Shown here: one piece after another, positions 1-8,249 of the stretch
Layout: the number at the start of each line of letters is the position of its first letter
How positions within the stretch are numbered: the stretch's first letter is position 1
Source of the DNA: Paenibacillus macquariensis
GTDB taxonomy: Bacteria; Bacillota; Bacilli; Paenibacillales; Paenibacillaceae
Assembly (NCBI RefSeq): GCF_900156375.1
Contig: NZ_FTNK01000007.1
Location: 186,001 to 250,000, forward strand
DNA length: 64,000 nucleotides
Reading direction: 5' to 3'
Position numbers and translations under genes: made by a program
The notes under the pieces: model-generated
Told to the model about the DNA's origin: nothing
The model's input: the letters and a program-made list of their open reading frames with translations, nothing else
The model's database searches: none

Positions 1-702
1 TTCCTTAGGATACAGGGCAAACATCCGCTTAATAATACGCCCCTCACCATCTTTTACGATGCCATTATCAATCGATAAATCAAGGCAGTCCACACATTGA
101 ATTTCGAGGCCACTATGTCTTACAAGGGCTTCGATGGTACCCGAGTCCTCTTGATGAGATCCGTAAGAAACACAGGCCGCCGTATCCGGATGTTCTTCAC
201 CCCACGCTTGCGCAAGAAGATCCTTCATCACGATATTTGGGCTGTAAATCCCTTCCCCTGCTTGCTCACATATCCAAGGCGTCGCTATGGATGCTTCCAC
301 GTAACCCGTAGGTGTATCTGCATTCAATTCTAGCAACTTAATGGTACCGTCATCAGCCACGGCATAATCAAAGCGTGCGTAACGACTTATCAGCCCACGC
401 TCTGGTAGAGGACATTGATCAATCATCTCCCACAAGATGGGAGGGATACCGATCAAATCATACAAATCATGCTTGAGATGAACGAAGCGAACGGCTTTGT
501 CCAGTATATCCCAGATCTTACTTGAGGCCGCTTCTAGTTCCTTATAGGTCTCACTGTGCATAACTGCAATTGCATCTAGCCAGTATTCCTCACCCTCAAG
601 GTCTGCCCATGTAAATCCAAGTTCATGTAACTGTTCTACCCGAGGTGCTCGCTCAAGAGCCGATTGATCCCGGAACTCGAATACACTCTGAGAATCGATC
701 AT
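1..702 (-). CDS. glutathionylspermidine synthase-like ATP-grasp ligase (partial, 3' end cut by window)
   Basis: The reading frame runs from an ATG at 702 to the left window edge without a stop, so only the N-terminal 234 codons are visible. The product resembles the C-N ligase domain of glutathionylspermidine synthase and its orphan relatives such as YgiC. The clearest match is an ELNADTPTG segment at about residue 130, preceded by RYARFDYAV. Such enzymes are ATP-grasp ligases that form amide bonds; the substrate of this one cannot be read from the sequence. The ATP-binding C-terminal part lies outside the window. Its ATG overlaps the TGA of the upstream Ser-rich membrane protein gene (ATGA), so the two are probably translationally coupled. 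No thiol-spermidine amidase domain is visible, which argues against a true bifunctional Gsp synthetase. Confidence 0.8.
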   Translation of the reverse strand, partial: MIDSQSVFEFRDQSALERAPRVEQLHELGFTWADLEGEEYWLDAIAVMHSETYKELEAASSKIWDILDKAVRFVHLKHDLYDLIGIPPILWEMIDQCPLPERGLISRYARFDYAVADDGTIKLLELNADTPTGYVEASIATPWICEQAGEGIYSPNIVMKDLLAQAWGEEHPDTAACVSYGSHQEDSGTIEALVRHSGLEIQCVDCLDLSIDNGIVKDGEGRIIKRMFALYPKE

Positions 703-1388
703 CCGCCAAAACCACTCTTACCTGAGCTTGATTTCGAAGATGACACAGAACTAGAACTCGATTTAGAACTAGATGAGCTCAGACCACTGGATGTGCCCCC
801 GATACCTCCGGCTTTGGAAGAAGTCGATCTTCTTGTAATAGAACCACTGGATGAAGTGGATGTTTTCGGTTTGACGACAGAGCCGGGAACATTCTTATTC
901 TGGAACTTACCGCTGCTATAGGTGTTAGGCTTATAAGTATTCTTAGTCCCTGGATAATAGGTTGGACGGTCGTTGTACCATCCTCTTGAAGAGTAATTAG
1001 ATCCACTGTTAAACAACATGTGATATAGTAACAAATCGTCCCAACCAAAGCCAGAATTATAACCGCTATAATTGTTCACTACAGTCGTCCCATTAGAGGT
1101 ACTTACTCCCTGCTCCTGCTTCTCAACCTCTTTCGTATCCTCATCTGGATACGGGATATTCCAATCTACATTTTTGTCGAAATACGTCTTTACCTCTTCC
1201 GTAGACCAAGACACAAGTTGGGGATCATCTGCAGAAGTAGTACCACTCGCTCCTACAGCAGCCGGAACAAACAGCGCATTCGCCAAAAGGGCAATTCCAA
1301 GCGAGGTAGATAATACACGAATCGGCTTCCCTTCAGGGGTGAACAATTTCGAAATAGCTAGTTCTTTAGTATTCTCATCTTTAGTCAC
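699..1388 (-). CDS. Ser-rich membrane-anchored protein paired with the ATP-grasp ligase (YgiB-like)
   Basis: The protein has about 229 residues: a short cytosolic N-terminus, one hydrophobic segment (LGIALLANALFVPAAVG), a mid region with a Tyr/Asn/Gly stretch (YSGYNSGFGWDD), and a C-terminal third made almost wholly of Ser, Gly, Lys and Thr ending in KSGFGG. I start it at GTG 1388 because a strong AAGGAGG lies 8 bases upstream; the in-frame ATG at 1412 has no ribosome binding site. It is the middle gene of a three-gene operon and overlaps the ligase gene by ATGA. The arrangement recalls the E. coli ygiB-ygiC pair (YgiB is also a small exported protein with a Ser/Gly-rich tail), but sequence similarity is only loose. 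The function is unknown; serving as a substrate or partner of the ligase is inference. Confidence 0.7.
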   Translation of the reverse strand: MTKDENTKELAISKLFTPEGKPIRVLSTSLGIALLANALFVPAAVGASGTTSADDPQLVSWSTEEVKTYFDKNVDWNIPYPDEDTKEVEKQEQGVSTSNGTTVVNNYSGYNSGFGWDDLLLYHMLFNSGSNYSSRGWYNDRPTYYPGTKNTYKPNTYSSGKFQNKNVPGSVVKPKTSTSSSGSITRRSTSSKAGGIGGTSSGLSSSSSKSSSSSVSSSKSSSGKSGFGG

Positions 1389-1415
1389 CACAACATCCTC
1401 CTTCCATGACATTAT

Positions 1416-1631
1416 TTATTCGATACGCATCGGTACAAGCAGAAGCTCAAGCTTTCCTTCGTCCACATTCAAACGGCCTTCAACTGTCTCATATTCCTTC
1501 GTACCCACCACAAGATAATTGACATGCTCCAATGCTGCAATCATATTCATGCTCCACGTTCGCTCCTCAATGACACGTAGCTCACCTTCTGGCATTTTCT
1601 CAAACAAGATCACACTCATCCCATTATCCAC
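1416..1631 (-). CDS. small hypothetical protein, first gene of the ligase operon
   Basis: A 71-residue soluble protein with no signal peptide or membrane segment. It is acidic (many Glu) and reads like a small alpha/beta fold: hydrophobic strands (SVILFEK, YLVVGTKEY, LELLLVPM) alternate with charged stretches. I do not recognise a family. The GTG start at 1631 is chosen because AAAGGGTGG lies 6 bases upstream; an internal ATG four codons later is possible. The stop lies shortly before the next gene's ribosome binding site, so it is co-transcribed with the Ser-rich membrane protein and the ligase from the ECF-type promoter at 1667-1694. Confidence 0.65.
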   Translation of the reverse strand: MDNGMSVILFEKMPEGELRVIEERTWSMNMIAALEHVNYLVVGTKEYETVEGRLNVDEGKLELLLVPMRIE

Positions 1632-1666
1632 AATTATCCACCCTTTCTCATAACTATTATATTTCT

Positions 1667-1694
1667 GATACGGCTTTCGAACGTATATGTTTCA
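1667..1694 (-). promoter_or_regulatory. ECF (SigW-like) promoter of the three-gene ligase operon
   Basis: On the minus strand a -35 element TGAAAC (1694-1689) is followed after 16 bases by CGTATC (1672-1667). This matches the B. subtilis SigW pattern TGAAAC-N16/17-CGTA closely. The predicted start is about 30 bases before the GTG at 1631. Motif match only; other ECF sigma factors read similar sequences. Confidence 0.6.
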
Positions 1695-1977
1695 TTTCTT
1701 AACCCGTTGAAGAAATACAATAAGAATACTCCAACTCGATCTTAAATCTTAATGAATAACTTCTCTTACTACTAGATAATAGCTATTCTATTTAAAGTAT
1801 CCGGAATAGATACTTTGGAAATAAAAGTATATACCACCATATTCATAATCTACCTTTATATTAGTTATTTAAATTTGTTTAAGATAGAGGTTTATTTTGT
1901 ATGAATTTATCATTTATAGTCTTAATTTGTCGAATTATTGTTCACTTCGTCATATTACGTAATTTTCAATTAAAAAA
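1695..1977. other. AT-rich intergenic region without recognised gene
   Basis: Between the ECF-type promoter and the apbE terminator the sequence is AT-rich. I see no reading frame with a convincing ribosome binding site, no clear hairpin and no repeat. The open frame on the plus strand after 1901 has no Shine-Dalgarno sequence and runs through the terminator, so I do not call it. Confidence 0.4.
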
Positions 1978-2010
1978 CCCAACATCTCTACCATTGAGAG
2001 AGTTGTTGGG
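1972..2010 (-). terminator. Rho-independent terminator after apbE
   Basis: On the minus strand an imperfect stem (CCCAACAACTCTCT paired with AGAGATGTTGGG around a short loop) is followed by TTTTTT (1977-1972). It lies just downstream of the apbE stop at 2023. Confidence 0.8.
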
Positions 2011-2022
2011 TTCTTACACGAG

Positions 2023-3099
2023 CTATTCTACTAGGGTATACCTCGTATTCGTTAAATTAATCTTCCCTTTTAATCCAGAAGTCAAATAAATGCGATTATC
2101 CTCCGTGATAAACATCGCTTCCACATTCTGCTTCTGATTCATATACGCCATTCCTTCTTCTAAGTCCATAACGACTACGGCTGTCGAGAGGACATCCGCA
2201 TCGGTTGCTGTCCCACCTACAATAGTTACACTTTTCAACCCATTTTGCGTAGGGAATCCCGTCTTCGGATCTAGAATATGATGATATCGTACACCATTCT
2301 CCATGAAGAAACGCTCATATACCCCCGATGAATCAATCGTCTCGTTATCGAGTTGAATAATTGCCAGTTGTTCCCCACGCTTACGATCTGGATCCTGAAG
2401 CCCAATTCGCCACTGCTCACCACTTGGCTTTCTACCGATGGCAATGATGCTACTGCCTCCAAGATCAATAATGGCGCTTTCGATCTGTTCTTTATGCAAA
2501 TAGTCTGCTACCAAGTCAGCAGCGTATCCCTTTCCAATACCACCAAGATCAAGTGACATCCCTTCTTTGGCTAGCTTTATGGTCAGATTAGCTTCGTCCA
2601 TTATGATATCCTGATAATTAACGAGCGACTTCGCTTGATCAATAAGCTTCGCGTCTGGGACATGCTCACCACCGTTTCCAATCTTCCAAAGACTAACGAG
2701 TGGTCCAATACTTGGATCAAATGCTCCTTGCGTATCTTTCGCATAATCAACGGATACTTTCATAAGATCAAATGTCTCTCGAGAAACTTTCACCGCTTGT
2801 TTTCCTGCTGCCTGATTAATGGCATGTATTTCACTATCTTTATTCGACATGTTTATCTGCTGATCAACATCATCTAGCATCTGCTCGATCTTCTTCAGAT
2901 GTTTCGCACTCTCATCATCGCCGTATATTTTCAAATTGATTACCGTATCGAATTTGAAGAGTGTCTTTGTCGCCGGTTCATTTTCATTAGTAGGCGGATC
3001 ACCCTTGCTTGAACTATTATGCCAATAGAATGCCCCAATCCCTGCAGCCATTAATAGAAGAATCACCAATCCCCAGATCTTAACTTTGCTACTTATCAT
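2023..3099 (-). CDS. apbE: FAD:protein FMN transferase (ApbE family), membrane-anchored
   Basis: A 358-residue protein with an N-terminal hydrophobic anchor (VKIWGLVILLLMAAGIGAFY) and an extracytoplasmic ApbE domain. Diagnostic segments are DTVINLKIYGD near the start of the domain, SLDLGGIGKGYAAD in the middle, HHILDPKTGFPTQ, and TDADVLSTAVVVM with the metal/FAD-binding Asp residues. ApbE attaches FMN to a Thr of target flavoproteins such as NqrC, RnfG or FMN-binding-domain reductases. No lipobox Cys is seen, so this copy is held by an uncleaved anchor rather than a lipid. It stands alone, with its own terminator downstream and about 220 bases upstream to the next gene; no FMN-binding target gene is adjacent. 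Length is normal for the family. Confidence 0.92.
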   Translation of the reverse strand: MISSKVKIWGLVILLLMAAGIGAFYWHNSSSKGDPPTNENEPATKTLFKFDTVINLKIYGDDESAKHLKKIEQMLDDVDQQINMSNKDSEIHAINQAAGKQAVKVSRETFDLMKVSVDYAKDTQGAFDPSIGPLVSLWKIGNGGEHVPDAKLIDQAKSLVNYQDIIMDEANLTIKLAKEGMSLDLGGIGKGYAADLVADYLHKEQIESAIIDLGGSSIIAIGRKPSGEQWRIGLQDPDRKRGEQLAIIQLDNETIDSSGVYERFFMENGVRYHHILDPKTGFPTQNGLKSVTIVGGTATDADVLSTAVVVMDLEEGMAYMNQKQNVEAMFITEDNRIYLTSGLKGKINLTNTRYTLVE

Positions 3100-3249
3100 C
3101 GTCTGTCCACCTGCCCATCAATAATCTTGATATCGTAATATTAAAATCAAGTATATTATCTCTGACCAGACCCACACCTGTATGTGATATCTATCACGCT
3201 TCTATTCAAATGATCATTGCGAAATCCGTTGCAACCGATAAACATACAA

Positions 3250-3295
3250 CAAAGGTAGCCCCGAAGTCGTAACTTCCTGTTCGGGACTACCTTTG
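3250..3295 (-). terminator. terminator after the GH4 gene
   Basis: Long stem: CAAAGGTAG plus TCCCGAA pair with TTCGGGG plus CTACCTTTG around a 14-base loop, then a T-rich stretch. It closes the sugar operon 25 bases after the GH4 stop. Confidence 0.75.
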
Positions 3296-3319
3296 TTTAT
3301 TTGGATATTAAAGTTTAGT

Positions 3320-4642
3320 TTATGACACTGAATTGGGAGCGAAGAAACGTGGTAAATATTCTTTGTTTGCTTCCAACATCTCATCCAACATTTTAATAGC
3401 GATTCCTACCGATGGTACTAGCGGATGATGAGCCATCGCTTGAATAGCTAAGCCTCGATCTCCTGTTACTGCAGCATCTATAGCAAGTTGCTCATAGGTC
3501 TTCACGGCATGAATAAGTCCTACAGCAGAAGGTGGGATCTTCGTTAACGGAAGCGGAAGCGGACCATTCTTCGTAACAACGCAGTTAACTTCGATGCTTG
3601 CGTTATCCGGCAGAAAGTCAAGAATACCATTGTTCGCCACATTGAGTGTTTGAATATCGTTCGTACCGTTATATAGCGATCTCATCAAGTTAACAGCTGC
3701 TTCAGAATAGAATGCTCCACCGCGTTGCTCCAATTGCTTAGGTTTATCCTGCAGATCAACATCACTGTAGAGCTCGAATAATTCTTCTTCAACTTTCTTC
3801 ACAACTTCAGCACGATTGATACCCTTTTCATGTGATGCAAGCTGTTCTTTCAGCATTTCATCAGTCATGTAGAAATATTTCAGATAGTATGATGGCAAAG
3901 CTCTCAGGGACTGCAAGAATTCCGGATTCCACTCACATGCAGGAACATTCTTAGCGCTATATCCAGCCGTATCTGCCAGCATTTCGTCCAATTTGTCTTC
4001 CCCTTCAACATCAATACGGGTAATCCAGTGAAGATGGTTTAGACCTACAAATTCAGCATACACACGGTCAGGTGCAACCCCATACTTAGCTGAAGCTTGC
4101 TTAATCAAGCCGATTGGTGCGTTACATAATCCAATGCTTTTGACATTAGAATACTTAATAATAGCCTCAGTCACCATACCTGCTGGATTCGTGAAATTGA
4201 GTAACCATGCATTAGGAGCAAGCTCTTCGATATCTTTACACACGTCCAATAGAACTGGGATGGTACGTAGTGCCTTCATCATCCCACCAGGACCCGTTGT
4301 TTCTTGACCAATAACGCCATATTTTAATGGAATAGATTCATCCCGACCACGCGCAGCCAACATACCTACGCGCATCTGTGTACTAACAAAGTCAGCTCCA
4401 GCAATAGCCTCACGACGGTTTGTCGTCAAGTGAACCTCAATCGGAAGTCCTGATTTCTCGACCATACGTTTAGCTAAATTGCCTACAATGTTCAACTTAC
4501 GTAATCCAGGTTCGATATCAACGAGCCACAACTCACGCACAGGAAGTTCATTATAATGAAGAATAAATCCCTCTACCAATTCTGGTGTATAAGAAGATCC
4601 CCCACCGATAACTGCTATTTTCAATCCTTGTTTTGTCTCCAT
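3320..4642 (-). CDS. GH4 family glycosidase, probable 6-phospho-beta-glucosidase (LicH/CelF type)
   Basis: About 440 residues. The N-terminus carries the NAD-binding motif VIGGGSSYTPELVEGF. Further on are the GH4 features NFTNPAGMVTEA, GLCNAPIG (metal-binding Cys) and GLNHLHW (metal-binding His). GH4 enzymes use NAD+ and a divalent metal to hydrolyse phosphorylated disaccharides by an oxidation/elimination route in the cytoplasm. The NxPxG- and GLNH-type motifs fit the 6-phospho-beta-glucosidase branch more than the alpha-galactosidase branch. It is the last gene of the ABC-transporter operon, just downstream of a sugar kinase and with no PTS gene, so its phospho-substrate may come from that kinase. 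Start: ATG 4642 with AGGA upstream; a GTG at 4651 is the alternative. Confidence 0.85.
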   Translation of the reverse strand: METKQGLKIAVIGGGSSYTPELVEGFILHYNELPVRELWLVDIEPGLRKLNIVGNLAKRMVEKSGLPIEVHLTTNRREAIAGADFVSTQMRVGMLAARGRDESIPLKYGVIGQETTGPGGMMKALRTIPVLLDVCKDIEELAPNAWLLNFTNPAGMVTEAIIKYSNVKSIGLCNAPIGLIKQASAKYGVAPDRVYAEFVGLNHLHWITRIDVEGEDKLDEMLADTAGYSAKNVPACEWNPEFLQSLRALPSYYLKYFYMTDEMLKEQLASHEKGINRAEVVKKVEEELFELYSDVDLQDKPKQLEQRGGAFYSEAAVNLMRSLYNGTNDIQTLNVANNGILDFLPDNASIEVNCVVTKNGPLPLPLTKIPPSAVGLIHAVKTYEQLAIDAAVTGDRGLAIQAMAHHPLVPSVGIAIKMLDEMLEANKEYLPRFFAPNSVS

Positions 4643-4666
4643 TCTCGCCACATCCTATCGTCTAGT

Positions 4667-5644
4667 TTATTTTATAAGTTCAAAATCACTGTAAACCCGC
4701 ATGTTCTCAAATATTTCTCGGCTAATTGTTAATCCATCTTCTTCCATGGCTAACCACAATGCACCCACAACTGGTTCAGTCGTTAATGTAACAACAGAAG
4801 CGTTAGGTGCAACCTTATGTAATGACTGTTCTATCGGGCCGCGAATCCATCCCTGATCGCCTCTAGTTAGCAAACTGCCTACAAGTACTACGTCAAATGT
4901 ATCGTTAGCCATATTCAGTCTTTGCACGATAGCAGCTGCAGATTTACCTAAATCCACACCCTGACGATTTAATATTTCAATTGCTACTGCATCCTCTTCA
5001 GCTGCTGCTTTAAATAGCAATCTGGCAGCATCCACCGGTACATTTCTTCCGTTATCCTGAAAATCATTAAACATATCTTCAACAGTGTTGTAACCAAGAA
5101 GTACAAGTAGTAGCCCCGTCAGTAACGTTGGCTGCTCTCGGCCATCCCATGCACGAATGACAGAACGGAATACTTCAATATTCAAAGACCCTCCGCCGCC
5201 AAAATCGCCAAACATATAATTAAACCCACCACACTGATAATGTTCACCTTGTGGATTTCTCCCTGCAGAATTAGTTCCTGTACCGCAGATGAGAGAGATA
5301 CCATAAGGTTGGTTCGTACCCGCCCGAAGTCCGATCATCGTGTCACAGTTAATGGTATAGTTCGTAAATCCAATGTTACGGATCAACGAATGTAGAATAG
5401 TGTAGTCCACTTCACGATCTGCTCCTGCAAGGCCCAAGTAAGCATGCCCGATATCTTCGAACTGAAGACCAGCCTCTGTGAGTGCATTTAGAGCTGCCTC
5501 TCGAATACTATTTTCTGCTATAGCAGCGTTAATCTGGTGGTTACCATTACCACTCTTGCCCTTACCGAGTACATTCCCACATTCGTCGGTCAGCAGGGCG
5601 TATGTCTTTGTTCCGCCCCCATCGATCCCCAAGTAGTAAGCCAA
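4667..5644 (-). CDS. BadF/BadG/BcrA/BcrD-type sugar kinase (N-acetylglucosamine kinase-like)
   Basis: A 325-residue cytoplasmic kinase of the ASKHA fold. The phosphate-1 motif GIDGGGTKTYALLTD is at residues 6-20, a second glycine motif SLICGTGTNSAGRN lies near residue 120, FGDFGGGGSLN near 145, and the adenosine motif VVLVGSLLTRG near 255. Relatives phosphorylate N-acetylglucosamine or related amino sugars at O-6. Here it sits between a LacI regulator and a GH4 phospho-glycosidase in an ABC sugar operon, so it may phosphorylate the imported oligosaccharide or the released monosaccharide. The start is TTG 5644, with AGGAG 9 bases upstream; no ATG fits. The substrate is not deducible from sequence. 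Confidence 0.82.
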   Translation of the reverse strand: MAYYLGIDGGGTKTYALLTDECGNVLGKGKSGNGNHQINAAIAENSIREAALNALTEAGLQFEDIGHAYLGLAGADREVDYTILHSLIRNIGFTNYTINCDTMIGLRAGTNQPYGISLICGTGTNSAGRNPQGEHYQCGGFNYMFGDFGGGGSLNIEVFRSVIRAWDGREQPTLLTGLLLVLLGYNTVEDMFNDFQDNGRNVPVDAARLLFKAAAEEDAVAIEILNRQGVDLGKSAAAIVQRLNMANDTFDVVLVGSLLTRGDQGWIRGPIEQSLHKVAPNASVVTLTTEPVVGALWLAMEEDGLTISREIFENMRVYSDFELIK

Positions 5645-5697
5645 TATTCGTCACTCCTATTATTGATGAAATATCAGAACCATTTTACTTTTTCAAT

Positions 5698-6705
5698 CTA
5701 TTCCTTTGAAGATGATTGACTCTTGATCGTGGATTCCCTAACAATCAGCTCCGGATCAATCTTTAGGCTTGAAGCCCGTTTCATCGTGCCGTCTATACGC
5801 TTGAGCAACATATCAGCCGCAGCGAGTCCAATCCGATCAGCCGGTTGGCGAACCGTTGTTAAGTGCGGACGAAGCTGTGATGCAATGTTTTGATCATCGA
5901 AACCAACGATCGCTACCTCATCCGGAATGCTGATTCTAGCCTCCATTAAGGCATTAATTACACCGAGCGCTATATTGTCATCCCCAGCGAACACGGCGGA
6001 CGGGAGGTTACCATCTCTAATCCATTTCCAACAAGTCTCATAGCCGAATTCAATTTCGAAATCTCCGTGTACCGTCTCAAACGGCGTGAGACCTTTCTCT
6101 TGAAGGGCCCGTAGAAATCCATTTCGACGTTCACGCGTACTCCGAAACATTTCATTACCGCACAAATGGGCTATTGAGGTGTGACCTAGATCAAGCAGAT
6201 GCTTGGTTGCTGCGTATCCGCCTTTGAAATTATCTATAGTCACCGAGAAGGCGTCGTTCTCAGGCTTCTGATTATCGATCAGAACATACGGAATATTCCG
6301 ACGCTTTAATTCCATAATATAACTATCCTCTTCCAATGGCGAGAGCATAATAAGCCCATCGACCCGATCCTCCTGGATGAGATAGTGATTGCCATCCGAA
6401 CCGCTACCTTCTGATATCGCGACCGCAAGGAAATAACCGTGGAGTGCGAGCACATCATTAAGTTCCTTGACGACTGCATCGAAGAATGCATCTTGCAAAG
6501 TTGTCACAATTAAGCCAATAATACCCGTTTTACCGCGGGCAAGGCTGCGAGCTGCCGCATTTGGTCGATAATCCAATTCTTTGATTGCATTGAGGACTTT
6601 TTGGCGGTTCTTTTCTCGTACCGATTCCGCACCATTTAACACACGAGAGACTGTCACAACAGACAATCCAGATCTTTTAGCTACATCAAAAATACTTACC
6701 TTCAT
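5698..6705 (-). CDS. LacI family transcriptional regulator of the sugar operon
   Basis: 335 residues. The N-terminal HTH reads VSIFDVAKRSGLSVVTVSRVLNG, followed by the hinge helix (RPNAAARSLARGKTGIIGLIV) and a periplasmic-binding-protein-like effector domain (GLIMLSPLEED, AIVGFDDQNIASQLRPHLTTV). The start ATG at 6705 has AAGGAG 8 bases upstream; the frame is open to 6762 but those codons lack a ribosome site. It is the fourth gene of the operon it presumably controls; two palindromes in front of the operon are the likely binding sites. The effector is probably the transported sugar or its phosphate. Confidence 0.92.
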   Translation of the reverse strand: MKVSIFDVAKRSGLSVVTVSRVLNGAESVREKNRQKVLNAIKELDYRPNAAARSLARGKTGIIGLIVTTLQDAFFDAVVKELNDVLALHGYFLAVAISEGSGSDGNHYLIQEDRVDGLIMLSPLEEDSYIMELKRRNIPYVLIDNQKPENDAFSVTIDNFKGGYAATKHLLDLGHTSIAHLCGNEMFRSTRERRNGFLRALQEKGLTPFETVHGDFEIEFGYETCWKWIRDGNLPSAVFAGDDNIALGVINALMEARISIPDEVAIVGFDDQNIASQLRPHLTTVRQPADRIGLAAADMLLKRIDGTMKRASSLKIDPELIVRESTIKSQSSSKE

Positions 6706-6790
6706 TTTAAATTCTCCTTGCGACAGATTTTCCGTACATAGAAACATAATCTTAGTATACATGGACGGAAGACTGACCGCTAAACATTTG

Positions 6791-6812
6791 TACCGTCCCT
6801 TGCGGGACGGTA
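6791..6812 (-). other. intercistronic GNRA-capped hairpin after the binding-protein gene
   Basis: A perfect 9-bp stem (TACCGTCCC/GGGACGGTA) capped on the minus strand by GCAA, with no T-run. It lies between the binding-protein stop and the LacI gene. Such hairpins commonly protect the highly needed binding-protein mRNA from 3' decay and lower expression of downstream genes; that role is inferred. Confidence 0.6.
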
Positions 6813-6823
6813 TAGGAGCACTT

Positions 6824-8194
6824 TTAACGTTTGATAATTTCTGTTATTTTCTTTTGAATGATCGGCATAACTTCTTCAACCGTCTTGTGTCCAGTCTCGA
6901 TTGGCTGCATTTCGTTAATGAACATGTCATTAATCTGCGAGTAATTCGTGACCAAGTGGTTATAGGATTCAAATCCGTATTTGACGCCACCTTCGTATAC
7001 ATTCTTAATATCTGCAGGATCGATACCATCAAAGTGCTTATAATATGTTTCTGCTGCCTTAGTACTTACTGGAGGTGTACCGCCACTCAGATCAATGGAT
7101 TTCTCCTGTATGTCATTCTTTAACAGAAACTTAATCCATTCGAAAGCTTCCTTCGGATGTTTAGAACCTTTCAGGATCAATAGTGGATCAACGAACAGTG
7201 TACTACGCACTTTATTGTCACCATTCCAAGGCACGGCAGCTACACCGATTTTGAACGGAAAGTCATTAGCACCAGCAAGACTCCATGAACCTGTGACAGA
7301 CATACCAATTTTACCTGCAACAAATGGATCTCCATTCTGTCCTGCTACACTCTTACTCCATTCTGTAGAAGGTGAAACCTTTTCAGTATTAATGAGTCCG
7401 AATAGTTTGTTGTACGCCGCTATCACTTCAGGTGAATCAAAGTGAGTAGCGGAAGGAACACCACCGTTCGTCCAAGTATCCTCGGAGTAAGGTTGAGCTC
7501 CAAAATACAGTGGTCGCATGTCACGCTCTGCCCATGTGAAGTCAACACCATACTGTGTCTTAGCCACATCATCAGATACAACGGTCATCTTCTTAGCAGC
7601 TTCAACCATCTTATCGAAAGTCCAACTCTTATCCTCGTAGTCACTAGGAGGGTAAGGAAGACCCGCTGCATCGAACATGTCTTTGTTATAAAGCATAAGT
7701 GTTACGTACATATTGACCGGTATGCCATAGGTATGATCTTTGACTGTGTAAATTTTCATTAAATCTTCAGATATACTATAATCCGCAGCCTTAAAGCCAT
7801 CTTCTTTAATGATGTCTGTCAGATCAAGTAGCATGTCTTTGTTGTAGTACTCTGCGAATCCACCATATCCATAATGGCTTGTTACATCCGGTGATTTATC
7901 TCCTGCAATCAACGTTTGAAGTTTGCTGTCAAACTGCTCATAAGGTGCCTTTTCTATCTTTACCTTAATGTTTGGATGTTCTTTTTCAAAATCAGGGATA
8001 AGCTTTTCAATAAAAGTACGGTCTTCCGAATCGATGGTGTAGTGCGTGATCGTTACTTTCTCACCTTTGCCTGATCCACCATTACCTGTTTCGCCTGCTG
8101 ATTTACCGCCGCTACATCCTGACAATGCAAGTACAATAAACATTACCGTAGCAAGCATAGGGACAAGTGTTTTTCTTTTCCTATTCTTATTCAT
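6824..8194 (-). CDS. sugar ABC transporter substrate-binding lipoprotein
   Basis: 456 residues. The N-terminus is a lipoprotein signal: basic KNRKRK, hydrophobic core, lipobox LSGC with the lipidated Cys at about residue 27, then a Gly/Ser linker. The mature part is a family 1 solute-binding protein (VTITHYTIDSEDRTFIEKL..FEKEHPNIKVKI..SPDVTSHYG..GKIGMSVTGSWSL). It delivers a sugar or oligosaccharide to the two permeases encoded upstream. A GGAGG ribosome site precedes the ATG. Gene order is permease-permease-binding protein, the reverse of the more common order. No ATPase gene is in the operon, so a shared MsmX-type ATPase encoded elsewhere is expected. Confidence 0.92.
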   Translation of the reverse strand: MNKNRKRKTLVPMLATVMFIVLALSGCSGGKSAGETGNGGSGKGEKVTITHYTIDSEDRTFIEKLIPDFEKEHPNIKVKIEKAPYEQFDSKLQTLIAGDKSPDVTSHYGYGGFAEYYNKDMLLDLTDIIKEDGFKAADYSISEDLMKIYTVKDHTYGIPVNMYVTLMLYNKDMFDAAGLPYPPSDYEDKSWTFDKMVEAAKKMTVVSDDVAKTQYGVDFTWAERDMRPLYFGAQPYSEDTWTNGGVPSATHFDSPEVIAAYNKLFGLINTEKVSPSTEWSKSVAGQNGDPFVAGKIGMSVTGSWSLAGANDFPFKIGVAAVPWNGDNKVRSTLFVDPLLILKGSKHPKEAFEWIKFLLKNDIQEKSIDLSGGTPPVSTKAAETYYKHFDGIDPADIKNVYEGGVKYGFESYNHLVTNYSQINDMFINEMQPIETGHKTVEEVMPIIQKKITEIIKR

Positions 8195-8249
8195 GAGTCC
8201 ATTCCTCCATTAGTTCAAGTGGTTTCTGCCGCCTGTTGCGGTAAGTAAG

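Noticed and set aside
1072..1518. 148-codon plus-strand open frame opposite the Ser-rich protein and small protein genes
   Set aside because: It has no ribosome binding site, runs antisense through two genes with good starts, and its Ser/Thr-rich product reflects the complementary low-complexity codons.
6581..7123. 180-codon plus-strand open frame across the LacI/binding-protein junction
   Set aside because: It runs through the operon antisense, crosses the intercistronic hairpin and lacks a ribosome site.
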